A DNA stretch of 64,000 nt. Origin: Thermosporothrix hazakensis. Lineage in GTDB: Bacteria > Chloroflexota > Ktedonobacteria > Ktedonobacterales > Ktedonobacteraceae. The stretch is taken from contig NZ_QKUF01000017.1 in assembly GCF_003253565.1 (NCBI RefSeq), positions 62,001-126,000 of the forward strand. The letters run 5' to 3'. Every line of letters starts with the position of its first letter. Within the stretch, counting starts at the first letter, position 1. The notes beneath the pieces were generated by a model that did no database searches, had not been told where the DNA came from, and saw only the letters and a program-made list of their open reading frames with translations. Below, in pieces: positions 55,728-63,492 of the stretch. Both the position numbers and the translations under genes were made by a program.

Positions 55728-56342
55728 ATGACTTTACCAGTGCACATTGATGTCTGGTCCGATTTTGTGTGACCATTTTGTTTTCTCGTAGCCTCCAGTT
55801 TGGAGAAGCTCAAACAAGAATGTAACGTGACAGTGCAGTGGCACTCATTTTTATTACATCCTCCTGGCTCACCTCCCATCTCTCCCGAGAAGAGAGCCCA
55901 GATCGAAAGTATGCAGGGACGCCTCAAGCAGATGGCTCGTGAACAGTATGGGATCGAGATCAATGCCGGTCCCTTTGGCACAAACAGCCTGCCTGCCCTG
56001 GTTGGAGCGAAATATGCTGAAGCGCAGGGCAAAGGCGATGCATATCATCGAGCTGTGATGAATGCCTACTGGCGGCATGCCCAACCTATCGGGGAGATGC
56101 AGGTACTGAGAGAGCTTGCAATCAGTGTGGGTCTGGATGGCGATGCCTTCCTCGGCGCGCTGGAAGAAGAGACAGACTACACTGCGGCTGTCTGGGCTGA
56201 TCATCAACAGGCTGAAGAATATGGTTTGCAGGCTGTACCCGCGCTGATCTTTGCTGGAAAGTATCTGGTTTCGGGTGCTCAGCCCTATGAGGTACTCAAG
56301 CAGGTTGTCGAGCGTGTCCGTGAGGAAATGACTGCGAACTAA
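55728..56342 (+). CDS. DsbA/FrnE-type thiol oxidoreductase with in-frame UGA (candidate selenoprotein)
   Basis: 205 codons including stop, with one internal TGA at 55770-55772 (codon 15). Read through, residues 9-18 are VWSDFV-U-PFC: the UGA is exactly at the first cysteine of the usual DFxCPWC motif, giving U-P-F-C. The rest is intact: helical insert, EYGLQAVPALIFAGKYLVSGAQP with the cis-Pro loop and typical C-terminal helix. Strong ribosome site (AAAGGAAGAG) before ATG 55728, whereas a restart after the UGA at TTG 55800 has none. A hairpin with CTCCA/TGGAG and loop GTT lies 20-33 bases downstream of the UGA. Alternatives: recent nonsense mutation (pseudogene) or sequencing error. Peroxiredoxin gene follows 14 bases later. 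Confidence 0.8.
55780..55815 (+). promoter_or_regulatory. Candidate bacterial SECIS-like hairpin
   Basis: Inner stem CTCCA (55793-55797) / TGGAG (55801-55805) with loop GTT; flanked after an AA bulge by GC/GC (55791-55792 with 55808-55809), and an outer GTTT/AAAC (55780-55783 with 55812-55815). The apical loop starts 25 bases after the UGA and begins with G. Bacterial SECIS elements typically have a loop 16-37 nt after the UGA with a G near its start. Structure judged by eye only. Confidence 0.5.
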
Positions 56343-56356
56343 AGGAGCAGAGAAGT

Positions 56357-56827
56357 ATGGGCTCAAAGATTCAGGTAGGTGATAAAGCACCTGATTTCGC
56401 GCTTCCTGCAACGACAGGAGAAATGGTACGACTCTCCGATTTTTTGGGGAAGACATATGTTGTTGTATACTTCTATCCGAAAGATGATACCCCCGGCTGT
56501 ACGAAAGAGGCGTGTGCGTTTCGTGACAGCTATGAGGTGTTCAAGCAGGCAGGAGCCGAGGTCATCGGGATCAGCTCGGATTCGGTTGAAGAGCATCAAC
56601 GCTTTCGTGAGCGCTACAAGCTTCCTTTTTTGTTGTTGAGCGATAAAGGGGGAGAGGTGCGCAAGCGCTATAATGTGCCCAAAACCTTTGGCTTAATTCC
56701 CGGGCGTGTTACTTATGTGATTGATAAGCAGGGGATCATACGCCACATTTTTAACTCGCAGTTTGATGCTGAAATGCATCGAGAAGAGGCATTGAAAACG
56801 ATCAAGGAACTCAGTGCACTTCCCTAA
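56357..56827 (+). CDS. bcp: Peroxiredoxin of the BCP/PrxQ type
   Basis: 156 residues; reduces hydroperoxides using thioredoxin. Peroxidatic and resolving cysteines are in DDTPGCTKEACAFRD (five residues apart). Followed by VIGISSDSVEEHQRF, KLPFLLLSDKGGEV and GRVTYVIDKQGIIRHIF. Both residues are ordinary Cys codons. It starts 14 bases after the UGA-containing oxidoreductase, so cotranscription is likely. Confidence 0.95.
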   Translation: MGSKIQVGDKAPDFALPATTGEMVRLSDFLGKTYVVVYFYPKDDTPGCTKEACAFRDSYEVFKQAGAEVIGISSDSVEEHQRFRERYKLPFLLLSDKGGEVRKRYNVPKTFGLIPGRVTYVIDKQGIIRHIFNSQFDAEMHREEALKTIKELSALP

Positions 56828-56845
56828 AAAACATATCCAACAACG

Positions 56846-56894
56846 GAGGACTATGAACGAGTTCAATAAGAGAGAGCTCCTGTTCATAGTCCTC
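56846..56894. repeat. Inverted repeat after bcp
   Basis: GAGGACTATGAAC (13 bases starting at 56846) pairs with GTTCATAGTCCTC (56882-56894), 23-base loop. No T-run; lies between convergent genes. Confidence 0.5.
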
Positions 56895-56942
56895 TGCTGG
56901 TGGATAAAGCATAAGAAAAGGAAGATAAGTCCTGCGAAATGG

Positions 56943-58283
56943 TTACAGTACTGGCTGAAAATGCGCATGCAGCACATTCTCGAAGTGCTCCTTAACTTCA
57001 CCATGTTGAATCGCTTCCCGTACGCGGGTAACTGCGTTCCATAGTTGTTCCTGTAAACTTTTCTCCTCGTGTGCTTCTTCGTGTTCCTCTGTCCGCTGTT
57101 TGTATCCATTCGCGACCAGAAGCAGGGCTGCATTAGCAACAATGAAATCCTGTTTGGCGCCTTCCTCCTTGCCAGCAAAGATGTTCTGAAGGACATCACG
57201 TGTCGTCTCAAGGTCTTTTTCCGAGATATCTTCTATGCGGGAGCGTTTGAGCCCAAGCGCTTCGGGACCGCATTCCAGAATGAGAACATCATGTTCGCGG
57301 ACCTGGATGACCAGGTTGTTTGCACCCGGCTCACTGGATGCGGTAGAAAACTCATCGATGCCGTCATAGCTGAAAACAATGATTCCCTGACTGTTCAAAT
57401 GGAGATAGAGAGAAAGCACATATGGGAGCATATAAGGGCTACATACGCCAGTACTATGATGTCTGGGTTTCAATACCTGTGCGTTTGGCGAGACAATCTT
57501 AAAGATATCCATTGGAATAGGTGTTGTTCTGATTGTCTTTTGCCAGGAAAGCTTTTTTGCCTCTTGTCGATCCTTAAGTATCTTGCTTGCCTGTTCCCAG
57601 AGTCTTTTACGGGCCTGCCGTAAGTTTGGAGAGTAGGGGAAACCCAGAGCAGAGAGCGGAATAAAGGCAAAGCGAGATTGTGCTAGCTCGCGGTTGATAT
57701 CTGCTGTATGAACGGGTAGCTGTGTATAACCAAGCGTTGTCATTGCCTCGGTGCTTCCATGCCAGGAGGTGACATTTGAGGTGCCTGTTTTGCAGATAGG
57801 AATAAATGTTGAAGCGACAATAGCTGCTGCTGTGCTGGCATGCAGTGTTTTACAGAAGTCACCACCACTCCCAAAAACGTGGTCGTGTGGTTCGATCTCT
57901 TCCACCTGCAAGGAGTATTTTTCTCTGGCATAGTTCCAGACGCGCCCCCGTAAGTGATCGACAAGCATGTTGATCTGTTGAAAGCCGATACTGTTGCCGG
58001 GTTCCAGCGCGTACAGGGTTTCCAGTAGTTCTTCTGGTGATCTATCAGGATCGCTACAGGAATCGAAGAGCTTCTTTAATTGTTCTGTGTCTGGGGGTTG
58101 AATGCTCTTTTCTGCCTGCAAGAACCATTCAAAGGTTTCGTGTAAGGGCCCAAGCCGGGAATGAAGCTTCTGGAAAGCCTCTTCTCTGAGAGCAGCTTCT
58201 TTGGAAAAAAGCTCCCGTAGTACGCCTTTCTCTATTTTAACGTGAGACTCTACATCTTTGTAGTTTTTCTCTTCTTGTAACAT
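56943..58283 (-). CDS. TrpD-like glycosyltransferase family 3 protein, extended
   Basis: 446 residues, about 100 longer than anthranilate phosphoribosyltransferase. Recognisable elements: an N-terminal helical bundle (about 10-105), FGSGGDFCKTLHASTAAAIV (PRPP-binding GSGGD and HASTA), ICKTGTSNVTSWHGSTEAM, and YDGIDEFSTASS with a metal-binding Asp-Glu pair. A coiled C-terminal extension (HEEAHEEKSLQEQLWNAV) is extra. No other trp gene is nearby, so the acceptor is probably not simply anthranilate. AGGGAG lies 8 bases before ATG 58283. Confidence 0.75.
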   Translation of the reverse strand: MLQEEKNYKDVESHVKIEKGVLRELFSKEAALREEAFQKLHSRLGPLHETFEWFLQAEKSIQPPDTEQLKKLFDSCSDPDRSPEELLETLYALEPGNSIGFQQINMLVDHLRGRVWNYAREKYSLQVEEIEPHDHVFGSGGDFCKTLHASTAAAIVASTFIPICKTGTSNVTSWHGSTEAMTTLGYTQLPVHTADINRELAQSRFAFIPLSALGFPYSPNLRQARKRLWEQASKILKDRQEAKKLSWQKTIRTTPIPMDIFKIVSPNAQVLKPRHHSTGVCSPYMLPYVLSLYLHLNSQGIIVFSYDGIDEFSTASSEPGANNLVIQVREHDVLILECGPEALGLKRSRIEDISEKDLETTRDVLQNIFAGKEEGAKQDFIVANAALLLVANGYKQRTEEHEEAHEEKSLQEQLWNAVTRVREAIQHGEVKEHFENVLHAHFQPVL

Positions 58284-58384
58284 GGGAGTGCTCCCTCTCT
58301 TTATGACGTACAAGTCAAATAATTGTTTTTATTATATACTATAGTATCCCTGACTTCAACTTAATAATGTCTATTGTTTTATTG

Positions 58385-58408
58385 AATTGTTTTCTGATGA
58401 AAACAATT
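58385..58408 (-). terminator. Terminator of the sigma-like gene
   Basis: Perfect 10-bp stem AATTGTTTTC (58385-58394) / GAAAACAATT (58399-58408), 4-base loop, 14 bases beyond the stop on the minus strand. The T-run is weak. Confidence 0.6.
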
Positions 58409-58421
58409 TTCAATATCGGTA

Positions 58422-59057
58422 TCAGCTCCCTGCCAATGCAGGAACAAGACGCAGCTTTTTCCTGGCTATTGTGACCGATGCACGAATTTTTTGTAGCTCG
58501 CGTGGATTAGCTGGCCAATGTATTGCATCCAGGTTGATGTTATGCTTGTTGCATGCCTCTCTCAATGGGATCGGGTTGTCAATACGCGTTTTTAATGAGC
58601 AGAGCATTGCTTTCCGTTGAATAGGAGGGAGCTTTTGAATGGCGTCAATCAAAGCTTCCAGGAATTGTTGCAAGTTTTCTTCCTGTTCAACAATTTCTCC
58701 CGGGTCAGGCTCAATGCTGTTATAGTGACCGATCAGGTTTCCTTGATAGATTTCTCCATTGTCGTCTGTATGCAGTCTGTAAACGGGTTTTCGTTTACGC
58801 TGATGCGAAATGGTTTCGTGACGGGCCGCGATCCTGATATACGCGCGGGGATTCTCAATGGTTTGCCGCTGAAGGGTCTGCCATAACTTAATGAGCAGCT
58901 CCTGCATGATATCGTCGATAAGCCATTTCAAGATTTCCGGTGAGCAGCCCCGAAAGTAGATCTGAACATTCAGGCTGACTTGCTCACGGATATAGACAAG
59001 ATGTGCTTCAAGAAAGCGATTATATGTATTGAGGCTTACGGGGCTGGCTCCTGACAT
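58422..59057 (-). CDS. Sigma-70-like (ECF-type) factor, divergent
   Basis: 211 residues from ATG 59057 (AAGGAG 7 bases upstream). Residues about 45-100 (LIDDIMQELLIKLWQTLQ, then NPRAYIRIAARHETISHQR) match sigma region 2. The C-terminal half has only a degenerate region 4 (LPPIQRKAMLCSLKTR). No anti-sigma gene is adjacent. Divergent from the WD40 protein across a 280-base AT-rich region with repeats. Confidence 0.72.
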   Translation of the reverse strand: MSGASPVSLNTYNRFLEAHLVYIREQVSLNVQIYFRGCSPEILKWLIDDIMQELLIKLWQTLQRQTIENPRAYIRIAARHETISHQRKRKPVYRLHTDDNGEIYQGNLIGHYNSIEPDPGEIVEQEENLQQFLEALIDAIQKLPPIQRKAMLCSLKTRIDNPIPLREACNKHNINLDAIHWPANPRELQKIRASVTIARKKLRLVPALAGS

Positions 59058-59220
59058 TGTTGTTCTCCTTTTATTTTTGAGAAGAAAAACTGAAGCGTCT
59101 TCTAGTATAGAAAAAAATATCTTTTTACCCCGGTAGTACCCACTTTTCTTTGTTTCTTTGTTTCTTTCGATTACAAAACAATAATAACATAAAAGAACGG
59201 TAAATTGCAATATTTTTCTG

Positions 59221-59295
59221 TATAGTTTTTATATTGAGAAAACTATTTTGTTTTATAAAACTATTGTATTTTACCCGGGAAAACTATTTTGTTTT
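59221..59295. repeat. AAAACTATT repeat array in divergent promoter region
   Basis: AAAACTATT occurs at 59239-59247, 59257-59265 and 59280-59288. A near inverse, TATAGTTTT, lies at 59221-59229. Two copies belong to a 17-base direct repeat (59238-59254 and 59279-59295). Candidate binding sites for the neighbouring HTH protein or sigma factor. Confidence 0.5.
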
Positions 59296-59338
59296 TCTCA
59301 AGTTTGTTTTATACTTTGAAGTGGGAGGAATAAGCACC

Positions 59339-62300
59339 ATGGGTAGAAAAGAGAAAAAGGTTTCGACAGAACAGAATGCCATTGGGGCTAGAATGCGGCT
59401 AGCGCGTCAAGAAAAAAACATCTCGCTCTCAAAAATGGCACAGTTGATTCGCTATACAAAAGGGCGTCTTTCCTCCGTTGAGAACGGGCATGGTCAACCC
59501 TCACTGGAGCTGATCAGAGCATATGAAGAGGCTCTTGGGATGCGTTCAGGCACGCTATCACGTGATGAACGTTCCCCGGATAATATGCGGAAGGAACAGA
59601 GCGTAAAAAGCGATCAGTTCGAACCGCTGGTAGTGCAGGCAAAAAAAGAGGCAAATGCTCCTGAGGTCGGCAATAAGCCTGCACGTTCATTCGTCGAGTA
59701 TGCTGATGAAGCGCCACGCCTGCATACTTTCTATGGGCGTGAGAGCGAACTGATAGAACTTCGTAAGTGGTTGGTACATGATCGCTGCCGAGTTGTCACG
59801 CTTCTGGGTATCGGGGGCATCGGCAAGACAGTACTGGCTACTCGCCTCAAAGAGGAGGTAAAGAGCCAGTTTGCGTTTGTATATTGGCGGACATTACAAA
59901 ATGCTCTGCCTCCTGACGAATACCTGAATGATTGTATCCGCTTTTTAGCTGGAGAAGAACGCGTTGAGCTGCCAAAGGGCTTCTCGGAGCGGATCAGGCT
60001 TCTCGGCAAATATTTACAAAATCATCGCTGCTTGCTGGTGCTGGATAATATAGAAACGATTCTCAAGAGTGGCCTTCAACTTGGCGCAACGAGCCTTGAG
60101 CAGGGGCATGGTTCTTATCAGGCTGGATATGAAGGCTATGGTGAGCTATTCCATTTTGTTGGCTCGAATAGTTCGTTGCAAAGTTGTGTTTTGCTAACAA
60201 GCCGTGAATTACCTGTGGAGGTTGAAGCCTTAGAGGGAAATGAGGTACGGGTCTGGCACCTCTCCGGTATTGGTCTAGAGGAAGGCCGCTTGATTTTGCA
60301 GGAACGGAACCTGATCGGAACCGAGGAGGAGTTCAATGAGCTTGTCCAGATGTATTCCGGTAATCCGCTTGCTCTCAAACTGGCTGCTGGACCAATTAGC
60401 GAGCTGTTTGGAGGGGAGATTGCGGAGTTTCTTGCTGAGCGCGGAGCTGTAATCGGTGATATTTATGATCTGATAGATGGACAGTTCCATCGCTTATCTG
60501 CCCAGGAGCGCGAGCTGATCTACTGGTTTGCACTTGCCTGTGAGCCTGTATCCTTGAAAGACATTTCCCGCGATATCGTACGCCCTGTACCTAAACGCTT
60601 GTTATTAAGCGCTCTGGATTCTCTGCGGCATCGCTCAATGATCGAGAGCAGCAGTGGAGCTCGTTTCACACTTCAGCCGGTGATTATGGAGTATGTCACT
60701 GATGTTCTGGTTTCGAAAGTCTGCCAGGAAATTGAGAACGGGGAATTTGAAATTCTGGCAAGTCATGCTCTGATAAAAGCGCAGGCAAAAGATCATATCC
60801 GAAATAACCAGGTTCGTCTTTTCCTTGAACCGGTGATCAAGCTATTGTTGACTTCTTTTGGCAAGATTGAGTGTGAACGGAAGCTCCGGAACATGCTTGC
60901 ATATTTGCGGGAGAAGCGCCCGCAAACGCCGGAGTATGCAGCAGGGAATATACTCAATCTCTTAATCCAATTGAAAGTTGATCTAACCGGATATGACTTT
61001 TCTAATCTGTGTGTTCGGAATGCATACCTCCGTGATTCATATCTGCAAAAGGTCGATTTCTCTTATGCCCAGTTAGAGAACTGTGTGTTTACAGATACGT
61101 TTGGTAGTATTCTCTCTATTGCTCTAGGGGCCGATGAAACCTTAACGGTGGCTGGTACCGCAAATGGAGAAGTGAGACTCTGGCACACGCACTCTGGTGC
61201 CCCATTAGGGGTGTGTCATGGGCATGAGGACTGGGTGCGTTCAGTCGATATCAGTCCAGATGGAACGGTTGCGCTGAGCGGAAGCGACGACCAGGCGCTT
61301 CGTTTATGGGATACTCGTACCACGCAGTGCTTACGTATCTTGCATGGACACGAGAACCGAATTCGCAGCGTTGTGTTTCTTCCGGATGGGAAGCAAGCGT
61401 TGAGTGCTGGCGATGATATGACAATCAGGCTCTGGAACGTATACACCGGTGATTGCCTCAAAACGCTTCGTGGACACACAAGCCGTGTCTGGTGCGTTAC
61501 AAGAAGTACTGATGGCCGGCTTGCTGCTTCTGCTTCGAGCGACTATACAGTACGGCTCTGGGACATTGAGAGCGGCGAGTGTATCCATGTCTTTCAGGGA
61601 CATAAGGGACGTGTCAACTCGGTTGCCTTCAGCCCGGATGGACGCTTGCTTGCCAGTGGCGGTGAAGACCAGGTTGTGCGCATCTGGGACATCGAGAGCG
61701 GCGAAATGCTCCGTGTATTTACCGGGCATACCGGGCGCATCTGGCCGGTAAAGTTCTCACCTGATGGGCGTATGGTCGCCAGTGGCAGTGATGATCGCTC
61801 TATCCGTATCTGGAGCATTGAGAGTGGTGAGTGCGTTCATACACTGCATGGTCACCTGAATCGTGTCTGGTCAATTGTGTATAGCGCTTCTGGCAATTCA
61901 TTGGTCAGCGGCAGTGACGATCAAACCATCCGAATGTGGAATACCGGTGATGGGCTATGCTTTAAAACATTACAGGGTCACAGTAGTCGTATTCGAGCGG
62001 TTAGTTTTAGTTCAGACGGCACCAAACTGATCAGTGGCAGCGATGACCGCTCCGTTCGCATCTGGGATGTAGAGACTGGCCGGAACCTGAGAACCTTGCA
62101 GGGGCATAGCACCTGGATTTACACCGTTGCGTATAGTCCTAAAGGAAACTTGCTTGCCAGCGGTAGTGATGACCAGACTATTCGTATCTGGGACCCCAGA
62201 ACCGGTTACTGTATTCGCACGCTGGCCGGGCATACGAACTGGGTGCGCTCGGTTGCCTTTAATCAAGATGGCTCCTTGCTGGTTAGTGGAAGCGATGACC

Positions 62301-62962
62301 AGACTATGCGGCTCTGGCAGGTGGAGACTGGCCTGTGTCTGGGGATTGTCCAGCAGGGATTAAGCCGTATCTGGTCTGTTGCGTTTGCACCAGGCAGTGA
62401 TCTGGTTGCAGCCGGTGGTGAAGATACGGTAGTGCGTGTCTGGAAATTGGATATCCCTGACTATCATTGTCTCTTTGAGATGCATGGTCATACCAAGCGA
62501 GTACGTTCAGTCTCTTTTAGCCCGGATGGAACCTTGCTGGCAAGCTGTAGTGATGATAGGACTATCCGGATCTGGTCTGTGGCGACAGGTGAGTGTATAC
62601 GGGTATTGCGAGGCCATACCCTCTGGATCTGGTCTGTTGCCTTCAGCCCTGATAGCCGCTACATTGCCAGCGGAGGCGATGACAACAGTGTTCGGCTCTG
62701 GGATTGGAAGGAGAACCAACAGATCTGGGCAAGCTTTGAGCATGCTCGCCGAATCTATTCGATTTCATACAGCCCGTTTGGTGACATGATTGCCAGCGGT
62801 AGTTATGATGGCACAATTAAACTCTGGGATGTGAAAACAGGCAATTGCTTGCGGTCGCTACAAAGTGAGCGTCCCTATGAGAACATGATTATCAAGGGCA
62901 TAACAGGTCTATCGTCCGCTCAAAAAGCAATGCTGCGCACGCTAGGAGCCGTTGAAGAATAA
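59339..62962 (+). CDS. XRE-HTH / NB-ARC ATPase / 14 WD40-repeat signalling protein
   Basis: 1207 residues from ATG 59339 (GGAGGA 9 bases upstream). Domains: XRE helix-turn-helix (about 13-70: IGARMRLARQEKNISLSKMA); NB-ARC ATPase with P-loop LLGIGGIGKTVLATRL (155-170) and Walker B LLVLDNIETIL near 230, then GNPLALKLAAGP; a short pentapeptide-like bridge (LTGYDFSNLCVRNAYLRDS); and 14 WD40 repeats from about 590 to 1165. The tail reads TGLSSAQKAMLRTLGA. STAND proteins are switch ATPases; the WD40 part probably senses a ligand and the HTH is the output. Fourteen repeats suit two seven-bladed propellers. Confidence 0.93.
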   Translation: MGRKEKKVSTEQNAIGARMRLARQEKNISLSKMAQLIRYTKGRLSSVENGHGQPSLELIRAYEEALGMRSGTLSRDERSPDNMRKEQSVKSDQFEPLVVQAKKEANAPEVGNKPARSFVEYADEAPRLHTFYGRESELIELRKWLVHDRCRVVTLLGIGGIGKTVLATRLKEEVKSQFAFVYWRTLQNALPPDEYLNDCIRFLAGEERVELPKGFSERIRLLGKYLQNHRCLLVLDNIETILKSGLQLGATSLEQGHGSYQAGYEGYGELFHFVGSNSSLQSCVLLTSRELPVEVEALEGNEVRVWHLSGIGLEEGRLILQERNLIGTEEEFNELVQMYSGNPLALKLAAGPISELFGGEIAEFLAERGAVIGDIYDLIDGQFHRLSAQERELIYWFALACEPVSLKDISRDIVRPVPKRLLLSALDSLRHRSMIESSSGARFTLQPVIMEYVTDVLVSKVCQEIENGEFEILASHALIKAQAKDHIRNNQVRLFLEPVIKLLLTSFGKIECERKLRNMLAYLREKRPQTPEYAAGNILNLLIQLKVDLTGYDFSNLCVRNAYLRDSYLQKVDFSYAQLENCVFTDTFGSILSIALGADETLTVAGTANGEVRLWHTHSGAPLGVCHGHEDWVRSVDISPDGTVALSGSDDQALRLWDTRTTQCLRILHGHENRIRSVVFLPDGKQALSAGDDMTIRLWNVYTGDCLKTLRGHTSRVWCVTRSTDGRLAASASSDYTVRLWDIESGECIHVFQGHKGRVNSVAFSPDGRLLASGGEDQVVRIWDIESGEMLRVFTGHTGRIWPVKFSPDGRMVASGSDDRSIRIWSIESGECVHTLHGHLNRVWSIVYSASGNSLVSGSDDQTIRMWNTGDGLCFKTLQGHSSRIRAVSFSSDGTKLISGSDDRSVRIWDVETGRNLRTLQGHSTWIYTVAYSPKGNLLASGSDDQTIRIWDPRTGYCIRTLAGHTNWVRSVAFNQDGSLLVSGSDDQTMRLWQVETGLCLGIVQQGLSRIWSVAFAPGSDLVAAGGEDTVVRVWKLDIPDYHCLFEMHGHTKRVRSVSFSPDGTLLASCSDDRTIRIWSVATGECIRVLRGHTLWIWSVAFSPDSRYIASGGDDNSVRLWDWKENQQIWASFEHARRIYSISYSPFGDMIASGSYDGTIKLWDVKTGNCLRSLQSERPYENMIIKGITGLSSAQKAMLRTLGAVEE
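61100..62860 (+). repeat. WD40 tandem repeat array
   Basis: Fourteen coding repeats of about 42 codons (about 126 bases), each ending near VRLWD/IRIWD with SGSDDQTIR-type turns. Periodicity arises from protein repeats and explains DNA-level direct repeats here. Confidence 0.9.
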
Positions 62963-62988
62963 CCTTTTCTGTAATCTGGTGTGTGGTT

Positions 62989-63028
62989 GCGCCATCTGAT
63001 CGGTCTCCGCTTCAGGTGGCGCTTTTTT
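62989..63028 (+). terminator. Terminator after WD40 protein gene
   Basis: GCGCCATCTGA (62989-62999) pairs with TCAGGTGGCGC (63012-63022), one G-U wobble, followed by TTTTTT. Overlaps the end of the convergent HxlR gene. Confidence 0.85.
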
Positions 63029-63356
63029 GTTTGTCCTGTTGCTGGATATAATGCTCTCCCCAGGTCAGAAGTCCTGTCAGAACGGGTTCCAGTGTTTTGC
63101 CGAACTCTGTAAGCGAGTATTCTACTTTGGGGGGCACTTCCGCGAATACTGTGCGCTGGATGATGCCATCTTGTTCCAGTTCTCGCAATTGGGTTGTCAG
63201 AACGTGCCGCGAAATCCCGGGTATGCTGCGCTGTAACACTCCGAAACGCCGGGTCCCTTGAAACAGCAAGCGGAGAATCTGCGGTTTCCATTTTCCGCTA
63301 ATGACGTTTAGTGTCGCATCAACCGGACACCCATAAAGACTGTGCTCATAGGGCAT
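63012..63356 (-). CDS. HxlR-family transcriptional regulator
   Basis: 114 residues from ATG 63356 (GAGGAGAG upstream). Winged helix: CPVDATLNVISGKWKPQIL, FGVLQRSIPGISRHVLTTQL, VEYSLTEFGKTLEPVL. The Cys at about residue 10 is conserved in many members and can be redox-sensitive. Divergent from the SnoaL-like gene, which it probably regulates. Confidence 0.93.
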   Translation of the reverse strand: MPYEHSLYGCPVDATLNVISGKWKPQILRLLFQGTRRFGVLQRSIPGISRHVLTTQLRELEQDGIIQRTVFAEVPPKVEYSLTEFGKTLEPVLTGLLTWGEHYIQQQDKQKSAT

Positions 63357-63382
63357 GTTACTATCTCTCCTCACTACCAGCC

Positions 63383-63400
63383 AGTCAGTTTGAGCTGACT
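63383..63400. promoter_or_regulatory. Candidate HxlR operator
   Basis: AGTCAG (63383-63388), 6-base spacer, CTGACT (63395-63400), in the divergent region between the HxlR and SnoaL-like genes. Confidence 0.4.
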
Positions 63401-63492
63401 ATGGCAGCATTTTCTGCGTACTTGTGCCTTCACGCATTATCGCACATACTTTCAATCTGAAATTGGGAAATCGTCAGAGAAAGGAAGTTGCT

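Noticed and set aside
55728..55772. Reading the oxidoreductase as an ordinary pseudogene
   Set aside because: A single stop exactly at the active-site cysteine, an otherwise complete frame, a good ribosome site and a suitable hairpin favour selenocysteine; pseudogene remains the alternative.
56943..58283. Calling this gene trpD
   Set aside because: Too divergent and too long, with no tryptophan genes nearby; labelled TrpD-like only.
61100..62860. Direct repeats resembling a CRISPR or satellite array
   Set aside because: They are coding WD40 repeats of about 42 codons with variable third positions.
59339..62962. Calling the WD40 protein an antiphage defence system
   Set aside because: No nuclease, protease or membrane effector is present and no other defence genes are nearby; the HTH suggests regulation.
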